Shown: positions 35,242 through 43,315 of the stretch, in pieces
How the letters are laid out: every line of letters begins with the position of its first letter
Position numbering within the stretch: position 1 is the stretch's first letter
NCBI GenBank assembly: GCA_937862815.1
Contig: CALMED010000002.1
Span: forward strand, 496,001 to 560,000
Direction: 5' to 3'
From: an uncultured Chitinophagaceae bacterium
GTDB lineage: Bacteria > Bacteroidota > Bacteroidia > Chitinophagales > Chitinophagaceae
DNA length: 64,000 nucleotides
Program-made: the position numbers and the translations under genes
Notes under the pieces: generated by a model
Database searches by the model: none
Told to the model about the DNA's origin: nothing
Seen by the model: the letters and a program-made list of their open reading frames with translations, nothing else

Positions 35242-35835
35242 TTATTTCCGGGCAACCAGGCGCACCACGGCGGCCGTGCCCTGGTGGAAGGGGCCTTCCT
35301 GCAGGGTGACGAAGGTTTCTTCCGCGGTTATTTGGCTGGCTGCGGCAAAATCGTCCCGCAGGAGGTCGGTGGTATAGAGCAGTTGTTCTTCCCTGGGTCC
35401 GCCGCTCTGGTACTGCAGTTGGGCCGGGGTAAAGGCTTCCAGCAGCAGTACACCGCCGGCTTTCAGTGCACGCATGCACTGCTGGTGCACAAATGCACGC
35501 AGGTGGAGCGGAAAATGTGCAAATATCAGGGCAATGGCATCGTAGCGGTTTTCGCCATAGTCAAAGGTGCCTGCATCGGCAACCCGGTAATCTACCGCAA
35601 CGTCCTGTTCGTTTGCCAGCCGCAGGCATTTGTCCCTTCCGGTTTCGCTCTGATCAAAAGCGGTAACGGTCCATCCTTTTGCTGCCGCGTAAACAGCATT
35701 CCGGCCTTCACCCTCGCAGGGAAGCAGCAAGGCCCCGGGCCGGAGGGTTTCGAGTTGTTCGCGGAAAAATTCATTGGGTTGGGTGCCATAGGCAAACTCC
35801 GGGGCAGCGTACCGTTCATTCCAGAATGCTTTCAT
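35242..35835 (-). CDS. SAM-dependent methyltransferase, TehB-like
   Basis: The 197-residue class I methyltransferase starts MKAFWNERYAAPEFAYGTQP, as in TehB-like and thiopurine-methyltransferase-like proteins, with motif I in LLPCEGEGRNAVYAAAKGW, an acidic Asp on the second strand (VTAFDQS) and the IFAHFPLHLRAF region. Relatives are linked to tellurite and thiol-compound detoxification in other bacteria. It lies just upstream of arsR on the same strand, suggestive of a metalloid-stress role, which is inference. Only 2 bp separate it from the gene upstream. Confidence 0.8.
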   Translation of the reverse strand: MKAFWNERYAAPEFAYGTQPNEFFREQLETLRPGALLLPCEGEGRNAVYAAAKGWTVTAFDQSETGRDKCLRLANEQDVAVDYRVADAGTFDYGENRYDAIALIFAHFPLHLRAFVHQQCMRALKAGGVLLLEAFTPAQLQYQSGGPREEQLLYTTDLLRDDFAAASQITAEETFVTLQEGPFHQGTAAVVRLVARK

Positions 35836-35837
35836 GA

Positions 35838-36566
35838 TTATTGTTTTTTACGGGGCAAGAGCAGTAGTACCGGTATGTTTTTGTCAAATGCCACTTCATC
35901 CAGATGCCCCGCCTGGTATTTATTGTACATCCGGTAGTGGATGTGCAGGTAACTGTCGTGGTGGGTGAAGATGCCGGCATGCTCCTGCGAATAAAATCCA
36001 ATGAGTTGTGCTTTCTGCGCTTCTATCTGGTTGTAGTGTTTGTACTGCTCCAGTGTGCCGGGCTGTATCTGATGGGTGAGGGTATCGGCATAAACAATAT
36101 GCCCTTTTCCTTTGGCAATATGTCCCAGTACCAGAAACGGAAAGGGTTGCAGGGTATCTAACCCCCGTTCTGCGGCAATACGGCCCAGCTCCTGTTCCAA
36201 TTCCCGTATGGTGCGGGATTGCAGGGCAATTTCGAGGGTGTCCCAGGCCGGCACATCGGCGTACACGAGGAAAACAGCATCCAGCGGCTGCACGTCTTTG
36301 GTCACAAAGGATTCTTTCCGTTCGCCGGTGATGCCGGCAACAAAAGGCCGTCCGTCCCATACAAATATCTCGCCCCGCAGACCGGCAACCGGTCCAACAG
36401 CAAACAGGTGCGGGGTAATAATTGAGTCCACCCGCACACTGGCAGATGCATTCCCGTTGCGGTGCAGCTGGCGCATGGCGCCTTTGTACTGTACCGGGGT
36501 TGTTTGTGAAACTGTTACAAGAGGTGCCGTGAGTAGCAGACCCAGGAAGAGCGGAAAGATGCGCAT
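35838..36566 (-). CDS. Exported acetolactate decarboxylase-like protein
   Basis: The 242-residue protein begins with a signal peptide (MRIFPLFLGLLLTAPLVTVS). Mature residues follow the alpha-acetolactate decarboxylase pattern: FAVGPVAGLRGEIFVWDGRP, then the zinc ligands His208-x-His210 and His221 in YLHIHYRMYNKYQAGHLDE, with the same spacing as His194, His196 and His207 of the Brevibacillus enzyme. The reaction in characterised members is decarboxylation of acetolactate to acetoin. An exported form without a neighbouring acetolactate synthase is unusual, so the substrate may differ. Start 36566 gives the signal peptide. It lies 2 bp from the methyltransferase gene. Confidence 0.75.
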   Translation of the reverse strand: MRIFPLFLGLLLTAPLVTVSQTTPVQYKGAMRQLHRNGNASASVRVDSIITPHLFAVGPVAGLRGEIFVWDGRPFVAGITGERKESFVTKDVQPLDAVFLVYADVPAWDTLEIALQSRTIRELEQELGRIAAERGLDTLQPFPFLVLGHIAKGKGHIVYADTLTHQIQPGTLEQYKHYNQIEAQKAQLIGFYSQEHAGIFTHHDSYLHIHYRMYNKYQAGHLDEVAFDKNIPVLLLLPRKKQ

Positions 36567-36756
36567 GGGAAAACCGGTTTCTGGGTGTAAGTACGGGAAT
36601 TTTCCTTCATGCCACGCGTGATTTGTGTCACAAACCCGGCTTATATCTTCCACAGCCAGGTGTGGATTGCGTACAGATTAGCCCCACGACTGATGCCCGT
36701 CATTTCCCGGCGCCCGGGGTGCCGGTAATTTAGCGGCTTATAAAAATCGTCCAATT

Positions 36757-39700
36757 ATGTCTGCACAAGCCAACGAGCTGGATCTGACTGCTCCCCCCGC
36801 AGCCCCCCGCACCAAACCCGATTACCATGTAATGGATGGCAACGAAGCTGCCGCCTACATTGCCTATAAATGCAGCGAGGTCTGCGCCATTTATCCCATC
36901 ACCCCATCCTCCGCCATGGGCGAATGGGCCGATGAATGGAGCGCCAAGGGCATGAAAAATGTTTTTGGTACCACGCCCCGCATTGTGGAAATGCAGAGTG
37001 AGGGCGGTGCCGCAGGCGCCATCCACGGTGCCCTGCAGGGCGGCGCGCTGGCTTCCACCTTTACGGCATCGCAGGGGTTGCTGCTGATGATTCCCAACAT
37101 GTACAAGATTGCCGGCGAACTTACACCCGCCGTTTTTCATATTGCTGCCCGCAGCCTGGCCACGCATGCGCTGTCCATCTTTGGTGATCACAGCGATGTG
37201 ATGGCTGTTCGCTCCACCGGTTTTTCCATGTTGTTTGGCAACAGCCCGCAGGAAGTGATGGACATGGCACTGATTGCCCACTCCGCCACCCTGAAAGCCC
37301 GTGTGCCTTTCCTGAATATATTCGATGGATTCCGAACCAGTCACGAACTCAACGAGGTGGAAGTGATTGCCGATGACGTGATTGAAAAGATGATGGACAT
37401 GGACGCCATCAACGCCCACCGCGACCGGGCCCTGAATCCCGCCAAACCGGTGATCCGGGGCACGGCCCAGAATCCCGATGTGTTCTTCCAGAACCGCGAA
37501 GCAGCCAATACGTATTACCAACAGGTGCCCGGCCTGGTACAAGCTGCCATGGACCAGTTCTATGAACTCACAGGTCGCCGTTACAATCTGTATGAATATT
37601 ATGGTCACGAGCACCCCGACCGCCTGGTGGTGGTGATGGGTTCCGGTGCCGGCGCGGTGAAAGAAGCGGTGGATTATCTCAATGCCATCGGCGCCCATGT
37701 GGGCATGCTGGTGGTGCGCCTCTTCCGTCCGCTGGATGTGGAAGCCTTTATCAAAGCCATCCCCAAATCGGTGGTCAGCATTGCCGTGCTCGACCGGTGC
37801 AAAGAACCCAACGGCATTGGCGAACCATTGTACATGAACGTGGTGAATGCGCTCAATGAAGCGCAGGAAAATCATCATGCACATGTGATTGGCGGGCGCT
37901 ATGGACTCTCCTCTAAAGAGTTTACTCCGGCTATGGCCAAGGCCGTGTTTAAAGAGTTGAAAAAAGACCGGCCAAAAAATCACTTCACGATAGGTATTGA
38001 AGACGATGTAACGCATACCAGCCTGGAGTATGACAAGACCTTTAACCTGGAAGAGCAGCATAAATTCCGTGGACTTTTCTTTGGCCTTGGTGCCGACGGT
38101 ACCGTGAGCGCCAATAAAAACTCCATCAAAATCATTGGCGATAAAACCAACGATCACGTGCAGGGTTATTTTGTGTACGACTCTAAAAAGTCGGGCTCGT
38201 TAACCGTGTCGCACCTGCGCTTTGGGGAGAATCCCATTCATTCCACCTACCTGATTCAGTCGGCCAATTTTGTGGCCTGTCACCACTTCAACTACCTCAC
38301 CAAGTACGACATCCTGAAGGATGCCGAGGAAGGAGCCGTGTTCCTCCTGAATGCACCCTACGAGCGGGAGGAAGTATGGTACCGGCTGCCCCGCAAGATC
38401 CAGGAAGAGATCAAGCATAAAAAGCTGAAGTTCTATGCTATTAATGCTTACACCGTGGCAAAGGATGCCGGCATGGGCAACCGCATCAATACTATCTTAC
38501 AGACCTGTTTCTTTGCCATCAGCAATGTACTGCCCCGCGAAGAGGCCATTACCAAGATCAAAGAAGCTATTTATGAAACCTACTGGAGGAAAGGGGATGC
38601 CGTGGTGGAGAAAAACTATGAGGCGGTGGATATGGCACTCGACAACCTGTATGAAATAGATTATAGCGGCTACGACCTGGGCGATCGCCCCATTGGAGAA
38701 GCTGTTCCCGGCAGCGCTCCTGGTTTTGTGAAAGAAGTGCTGGGTAAGATCATTGCCGGCGAGGGAGATGAACTGCCGGTAAGCGCATTCCCCGTGGATG
38801 GTACCTTCCCCACTGCCACTACCAAGTGGGAAAAGCGGAATATCGCCGATGCGGTACCGGTATGGGACACCGCACTGTGCACGCAATGTAACAAGTGCGT
38901 CGTCATTTGTCCGCATGCGGCCATCCGTCCCAAAGTGTACGATAAAACCCTGTTGGCCGATGCCCCCACCACGTTTAAGCATGTGGATCCTGTTGGTAAG
39001 GAGTGGGACAAAACCACAGAAGCGTATACGCTGCAGGTTTCCACCGAAGATTGCACCGGTTGTACGTTGTGTGTGGAATACTGTCCCATTACCAGCAAGA
39101 CCGATCCCGGGCACAAAGCCATCAATATGATGGACAAACTGCCCATCCAGGATGCGGAGATTGAAAACTGGAATTATTTCCTCACCATACCGGAAGTGGA
39201 CCGCGCCCGGGTATCTAAAACCACGGTAAAAGGATCGCAGTTTCTGCAGCCGTTGTTTGAATTCAGCGGTGCCTGTGCCGGTTGCGGTGAAACGCCCTAT
39301 CTCAAACTGCTCACCCAGTTGTTCGGGGAACGCATGATTGTAGCTAATGCTACGGGTTGCTCTTCGATTTTTGGCGGCAACCTGCCCACCACGCCCTGGA
39401 GCACCAATAAGGAAGGGGTGGGACCGGCCTGGGCCAACAGCCTTTTTGAAGACAATGCCGAGTTTGGATTGGGTCTTCGCCTCGCCAGTGCCAAGAAAAA
39501 AGAAATGGCCTACCAGTTGCTGGATGAGTTACGGCCCGTGATCGGAGAAGACCTGGTAAACAAACTGGTGCATGCAAATGATACGACCGAACAGGAGATT
39601 CACGATAAACATGAGTTGGTGAAAGAACTGAAGAACCGCCTGAGTGGTGAACGTTCAATGGCGGCGCTCAACCTGTATCACCTGGCCGACTTCCTCGAAG

Positions 39701-40338
39701 AAAAATCGGTCTGGATCATCGGAGGTGATGGCTGGGCCTATGATATTGGTTATGGCGGACTGGACCATGTGCTCAGCACCGGCGAAAATGTCAACATCCT
39801 TGTGCTGGATACGGAAGTGTACAGCAATACCGGTGGACAAACATCCAAGTCCACCCCCATCGGCGCCAGCGCCAAGTTCAGTGTGAACGGACGAACCGCT
39901 GGTAAGAAAGATCTGGCTATGCAGGCCATTGCACATGGAACGGCCTACGTAGCTTCCATAGCAATGGGCGGCAACGATGCGCATACGGTAAGAACCCTGC
40001 TGGAGGCAGAAGCCTATCCCGGTCCTTCCCTGGTAATTGCCTACAGCCATTGCATAGCGCATGGTATTGACATGGCGCACGGTGCCGAAGAGCAGGACTT
40101 TGCCGTGAAGAGCGGTTACTGGCCGCTGTTCCACTACAACCCCATGAAGCCGAAGGGCGAACGGTTTGTAATTGATTCCAAGGAACCATCCATGCCGCTG
40201 AGCGAGTTTATGTATCACGAAAACCGCTTCAATGTAATAAAGGCCAAGGACCCCGAGCTGGCCGAACGTTTCCTGCATACCGCCGAGGAAATGCGGGATA
40301 CCAAGTGGGGCCGGCTGCAGACATTGAAAGGATTGTAG
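36757..40338 (+). CDS. nifJ: Pyruvate:ferredoxin (flavodoxin) oxidoreductase, single-chain
   Basis: The thiamine pyrophosphate enzyme converts pyruvate, CoA and oxidised ferredoxin to acetyl-CoA. The 1193 residues match single-chain PFOR. Domains in order are the N-terminal domain (AAYIAYKCSEVCAIYPITPS), the CoA-binding and central domains, two [4Fe-4S] motifs (CTQCNKCVVICPHAA near 706 and CTGCTLCVEYCPITS near 767), a CxxC at CAGCGE near 840, and the TPP-binding GGDGWAYDIGYGGLDHVL. A weak TAATTTAG at 36726-36733 could be its -7 element. It is monocistronic and ends at a clear terminator. Together with pdhC it implies oxygen-flexible pyruvate metabolism. Confidence 0.96.
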   Translation: MSAQANELDLTAPPAAPRTKPDYHVMDGNEAAAYIAYKCSEVCAIYPITPSSAMGEWADEWSAKGMKNVFGTTPRIVEMQSEGGAAGAIHGALQGGALASTFTASQGLLLMIPNMYKIAGELTPAVFHIAARSLATHALSIFGDHSDVMAVRSTGFSMLFGNSPQEVMDMALIAHSATLKARVPFLNIFDGFRTSHELNEVEVIADDVIEKMMDMDAINAHRDRALNPAKPVIRGTAQNPDVFFQNREAANTYYQQVPGLVQAAMDQFYELTGRRYNLYEYYGHEHPDRLVVVMGSGAGAVKEAVDYLNAIGAHVGMLVVRLFRPLDVEAFIKAIPKSVVSIAVLDRCKEPNGIGEPLYMNVVNALNEAQENHHAHVIGGRYGLSSKEFTPAMAKAVFKELKKDRPKNHFTIGIEDDVTHTSLEYDKTFNLEEQHKFRGLFFGLGADGTVSANKNSIKIIGDKTNDHVQGYFVYDSKKSGSLTVSHLRFGENPIHSTYLIQSANFVACHHFNYLTKYDILKDAEEGAVFLLNAPYEREEVWYRLPRKIQEEIKHKKLKFYAINAYTVAKDAGMGNRINTILQTCFFAISNVLPREEAITKIKEAIYETYWRKGDAVVEKNYEAVDMALDNLYEIDYSGYDLGDRPIGEAVPGSAPGFVKEVLGKIIAGEGDELPVSAFPVDGTFPTATTKWEKRNIADAVPVWDTALCTQCNKCVVICPHAAIRPKVYDKTLLADAPTTFKHVDPVGKEWDKTTEAYTLQVSTEDCTGCTLCVEYCPITSKTDPGHKAINMMDKLPIQDAEIENWNYFLTIPEVDRARVSKTTVKGSQFLQPLFEFSGACAGCGETPYLKLLTQLFGERMIVANATGCSSIFGGNLPTTPWSTNKEGVGPAWANSLFEDNAEFGLGLRLASAKKKEMAYQLLDELRPVIGEDLVNKLVHANDTTEQEIHDKHELVKELKNRLSGERSMAALNLYHLADFLEEKSVWIIGGDGWAYDIGYGGLDHVLSTGENVNILVLDTEVYSNTGGQTSKSTPIGASAKFSVNGRTAGKKDLAMQAIAHGTAYVASIAMGGNDAHTVRTLLEAEAYPGPSLVIAYSHCIAHGIDMAHGAEEQDFAVKSGYWPLFHYNPMKPKGERFVIDSKEPSMPLSEFMYHENRFNVIKAKDPELAERFLHTAEEMRDTKWGRLQTLKGL

Positions 40339-40359
40339 CAGATGATCCATATGAAAAGC

Positions 40360-40388
40360 AAAGGGCGTTCCGGGGGGAGCGCCCTTTT
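40360..40388 (+). terminator. Rho-independent terminator of nifJ
   Basis: AAAGGGCG pairs with CGCCCTTT across a 12-nt loop and is followed by a short T run. It lies 22 bp after the nifJ stop. Confidence 0.75.
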
Positions 40389-40402
40389 GTGTTGGCAGAG
40401 AA

Positions 40403-40435
40403 TTTGTGAGATGGGTAATAAATTTATTACTTTTG
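40403..40435 (+). promoter_or_regulatory. hicAB promoter with palindromic operator
   Basis: A complete Bacteroidota promoter is visible: TTTG at 40403-40406, 21 nt spacing, then TACTTTTG (TAnnTTTG) at 40428-40435. The spacer contains GTAATAAATTTATTAC at 40415-40430, a perfect 16-bp palindrome that overlaps the -7 element by 3 bp. This is a natural HicB operator. Predicted transcription starts within a few bases of the GTG at 40440. Confidence 0.75.
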
Positions 40436-40439
40436 TCAG

Positions 40440-40624
40440 GTGAAGTCCAGTGAACTGATCAGGCTTTTACAGCGGGATGGATGGTACGTAGTCCGGCAAA
40501 AGGGCAGCCATATGATTTTGCAACATCCTGTAAAAATGGTCAGATTGTTTGTCCCAATCATGGAAGCCAGGAGGTTGGCAAGGGATTGGAAAAGAAAATT
40601 AAAAAGGATGCTGGTCTTCTTTAA
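40440..40624 (+). pseudogene. hicA: HicA-type mRNA interferase toxin, frameshifted
   Basis: The first 32 codons are clearly HicA (MKSSELIRLLQRDGW, RQKGSHMILQHPVK), with the catalytic His in GSH. After an A5 run at 40532-40536 the frame becomes nonsense. Read one frame over it resumes as NGQIVCPNHGSQEVGKGLEK-KIKKDAGLL, the normal HicA C-terminus, stopping at 40624. One extra A (A6) would restore the gene. It is a true pseudogene, phase-variable, or a sequencing error. The GTG start directly at the predicted transcription start suggests a leaderless message. HicB follows after 12 bp. Confidence 0.8.
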
Positions 40625-40636
40625 GTTTCCAAGCGT

Positions 40637-41011
40637 ATGAAAATTGAAATAATTGTTGAAAAAACGAAAACGGGATACTCGGCGTATGCGTCCCGGTATC
40701 CTGTTTATACGGTAGGGAAGAACCTGGAAGAACTAAGGATCAATATGGTGGAAGCGCTTAATCTCTTTTTCGAAGCGAAAGGCAAGGTGATTACAGCTGA
40801 TAACCTGAAAGTTACATTGGATATTCCGCAGTTCTTTACTTTTTATAAAGTAATCAATGCCAAAGCATTTTCAGAGCGAATTGGCATGAATCAAAGCTTA
40901 TTGGCACAATACATTAAGGGCGTAAAGAAACCGTCGCCTGCACAAACGCAAAAAATCCTTCATGGAATTCAGCAGGTAGGGAGGGAGTTGGCCGCTGTCC
41001 GGTTTATCTGA
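40637..41011 (+). CDS. hicB: HicB-type antitoxin with helix-turn-helix
   Basis: The 124-residue protein has an N-terminal partial RNase H-like HicB fold (MKIEIIVEKTKTGYSAYASR, EELRINMVEALNLFFEA) and a C-terminal HTH (FSERIGMNQSLLAQYIKGVK) that would bind the palindrome in its own promoter. It neutralises HicA in intact modules. The ATG overlaps the TGA of the frameshifted hicA frame (40638-40640). Its reading frame is intact although hicA is not. Confidence 0.87.
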   Translation: MKIEIIVEKTKTGYSAYASRYPVYTVGKNLEELRINMVEALNLFFEAKGKVITADNLKVTLDIPQFFTFYKVINAKAFSERIGMNQSLLAQYIKGVKKPSPAQTQKILHGIQQVGRELAAVRFI

Positions 41012-41079
41012 TGGTGTTGATCCCCCCTCCTTTTTTTAAGCGTTAATCAGGAGCCATCCTACTTCAATTATCTGCGTGT

Positions 41080-42456
41080 TCATCGCCCAAGGGGCTCCAG
41101 TTCCGCCGTAAAATGCCGCAGGAATTCCGTTTCCTGCACAATGCGCAGGCCGGTAAGCTGCTCTCTTTTTTCAAAAACTTCGATGATCACTTCTGCCACA
41201 TAGTCAATATGGCTTTGGGTATAGACCCGTCGCGGAATAGCCAGGCGTACCAATTCCAACGCAGCGGGCATCAGTTGACCGTTGCTGTCGTATTTGCCAA
41301 ACATGAGGGAGCCGATCTCCACACTGCGGATGCCGCCTTCCAGGTAAAGCGCACAAACCAGTGCCTGCCCGGGGTATTGCTCCACGGGTATATGCGGTAA
41401 AAAAGCTTTGGCATCGAGGTACACGGCATGGCCGCCGGCCGGTTGCATCACAGGGACGCCCGCGGCCGCCAGTTTTTCGGTGAGGTATTCGGTTGTGCGC
41501 AACCGGTACTGCAGGTAGGGTTCTTCCATCACTTCCCGCAGGCCTATGGCAATGGCTTCCAGGTCGCGTCCCGCCAGTCCGCCGTAGGTGGTAAAGCCTT
41601 CGGTGATGATGAGCAGGTTGCGGCAGCGCAGTGCCAGCTCCTTGCTGCGCATGGCCAGGAAGCCGCCGATGTTGGCAAAGGCGTCCTTTTTGGCGCTCAT
41701 GGTACAGCCGTCGGCATACGAAAGCATTTCCCGTACGATTTCCGGCACGGGCGTGTTGGCATAACCGGCTTCCCGCAGTTTGATGAAATACGCGTTTTCC
41801 GCAAAGCGGCAGGCGTCTAAAAAGAGGGGGATGCCGTATTCGCGGCAAACGGCGCTGGTGTCGCGGATGTTTTGCATGCTCACCGGCTGGCCGCCGCCGG
41901 AGTTGTTGGTAATCGTTAGCATCACCAGGGGGATGTGCCCGGCTCCAATACGTTCGATCTCCTGGCGCAGCGCGGCCACATCCATATTGCCCTTGAACGG
42001 GGCCGGTGTGGCGGGGTGTTTCCCATCTTCGCACACCAGGTCAATGCCTTCAGCCCCGGAAAATTCAATGTTGGCCCGGGTGGTATCGAAGAGGGTGTTA
42101 CTTAAAAAATACCTGCCTTTACCGCCGAGGATGGTGAAGAGGATTTTTTCGGCGGCCCGTCCCTGGTGGGTGGGTATGACGTAGGGAAGGCCGGTGATCT
42201 CCTTCACGGTTGCGTCAAAATGGAAGAAGCTGCTGCTGCCGGCATAGGACTCATCGCCCCGCATCATGCCGGCCCACTGTTCGCTGCTCATGGCGCTGGT
42301 ACCGCTGTCGGTCAGCAGGTCAATCAGCACATCGTCGGCGTGGATGCGGAAGGGGTTATAAGTGGCTTTTTTTAGAATTCCGAGGCGTTGTTCGCGGGTG
42401 GTGAAGTGGATGGGTTCAACGGATTTTATTTTAAACGGTTCAATGATCGTCTTCAT
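41080..42456 (-). CDS. tnaA: Tryptophanase / beta-eliminating lyase
   Basis: The PLP enzyme cleaves tryptophan to indole, pyruvate and ammonia; tyrosine phenol-lyase is a close relative. The 458 residues contain SGTSAMSSEQWAGMMRGDESY, IPTHQGRAAEKILF, TITNNSGGGQPVSM, FLDACRFAENAYF and the PLP site CTMSAKKDAFANIGG, with Lys257 equivalent to Lys270 of the E. coli enzyme. Substrate preference between Trp and Tyr is not certain from sequence alone, but the overall pattern fits TnaA better. No permease or TnaC leader is seen. A small open frame overlaps its start (ATGA). Confidence 0.9.
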   Translation of the reverse strand: MKTIIEPFKIKSVEPIHFTTREQRLGILKKATYNPFRIHADDVLIDLLTDSGTSAMSSEQWAGMMRGDESYAGSSSFFHFDATVKEITGLPYVIPTHQGRAAEKILFTILGGKGRYFLSNTLFDTTRANIEFSGAEGIDLVCEDGKHPATPAPFKGNMDVAALRQEIERIGAGHIPLVMLTITNNSGGGQPVSMQNIRDTSAVCREYGIPLFLDACRFAENAYFIKLREAGYANTPVPEIVREMLSYADGCTMSAKKDAFANIGGFLAMRSKELALRCRNLLIITEGFTTYGGLAGRDLEAIAIGLREVMEEPYLQYRLRTTEYLTEKLAAAGVPVMQPAGGHAVYLDAKAFLPHIPVEQYPGQALVCALYLEGGIRSVEIGSLMFGKYDSNGQLMPAALELVRLAIPRRVYTQSHIDYVAEVIIEVFEKREQLTGLRIVQETEFLRHFTAELEPLGR

Positions 42457-42686
42457 AACGAATGAGGTTTCGGGTGATAAAAATGGAAGTGCTTGCCGGA
42501 GGAGGGCAGGGTTACGATGGACGGCGGATGATATTTTTCCAGATGGACATAGAAACTGCAGGTGCCGTCACAAATGTAGGAGGCGCTGGCATCGACGGCA
42601 ATGATTTTGGTTAGCTGTCCAACAAATTCCACAAAGGGCGCCACAATAGGGATTAATTTGTAATTTGTCGTTACAAACAGATTCAT
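42453..42686 (-). CDS. Possible small protein overlapping the tnaA start
   Basis: A 77-residue open frame begins at 42686 and ends in an ATGA overlap with tnaA, a layout typical of translational coupling. The start MNLFVTTNYKLIPIVAPFVE and the middle ITAVDASASYICDGTCSFY-like segment resemble nothing I recognise. There is no signal peptide and no tryptophan, so it is not a TnaC-like attenuator. It fills most of the 251 bp between tnaA and the divergent sigma gene, so tnaA's promoter would have to lie inside or before it. It could be spurious. Confidence 0.35.
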   Translation of the reverse strand: MNLFVTTNYKLIPIVAPFVEFVGQLTKIIAVDASASYICDGTCSFYVHLEKYHPPSIVTLPSSGKHFHFYHPKPHSL

Positions 42687-42707
42687 TTTACTCCAATCAA
42701 GGACCGG

Positions 42708-43244
42708 ATGATGGAACGAGGCCAGTATATTGAACAGCTTTTTAAAGCCAACTACACCCGGTTGTGCTATTATGCTTCGCGGCTGCTGGAAGATCCGGAA
42801 GCTGCGGAAGACCTGGTACAGGATACTTTTTTACGCCTTTGGAACAGTGAAACCGAACTTACGGCCGGTCTGGAGACAAAAAGTTACCTGTATACCAGTG
42901 TCCGGAACGCTTGTCTAAACCGTCTCCGGCATGAAAAAGTGCAGCAGAAATATGTGGCAGCCGTTGCACATGCGGGCGCGGTAGAAGAGGAAAAAGGACT
43001 GGACCACCTCATCCGTGCCGAGGTCCTGGGTGAAATCCACCGGGCCATCGAATTACTTCCCGCCGGTTGCCGGGAGGTGCTGCGGCTGGCCTATTTTGAA
43101 TTGCTGAGAAACGAAGAAATTGCTGCCCGGCTGGGTGTTTCCATCAATACAGTAAAAACCCAGAAGGCCAGGGGCCTGCAACTCCTGCGGTTACGCCTGG
43201 GTCCGGCTTCGTGGTTTTTGTTGATTTGCCTGATGCGCTCCTGA
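42708..43244 (+). CDS. ECF RNA polymerase sigma factor (cassette 1)
   Basis: The 178-residue extracytoplasmic-function sigma factor has region 2 (LFKANYTRLCYYASRLLED, AEDLVQDTFLRLW) and region 4 (LPAGCREVLRLAYFELLRNE, ARLGVSINTVKTQKARGLQL). It belongs to the Bacteroidota FecI-like group that partners with FecR and STN-bearing SusC transporters. It starts the sigma-fecR-susC-susD cassette; fecR follows after 71 bp. Two adjacent ATG codons (42708 and 42711) are possible starts. Regulation by substrate signalling via SusC and FecR is inferred from family behaviour. Confidence 0.93.
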   Translation: MMERGQYIEQLFKANYTRLCYYASRLLEDPEAAEDLVQDTFLRLWNSETELTAGLETKSYLYTSVRNACLNRLRHEKVQQKYVAAVAHAGAVEEEKGLDHLIRAEVLGEIHRAIELLPAGCREVLRLAYFELLRNEEIAARLGVSINTVKTQKARGLQLLRLRLGPASWFLLICLMRS

Positions 43245-43315
43245 GCGAAAAAAAGTTCAGCCTCTTTTCACCCGAAATTCTGGCTGCCGTGTATTACTGA
43301 GTTGAACCACTGCTT

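Noticed and set aside
36730-38157. 475-codon open frame on the minus strand
   Set aside because: It lies wholly inside nifJ in antisense. Its product is rich in His and Gly with no domain, as expected from the complement of a GC-rich gene.
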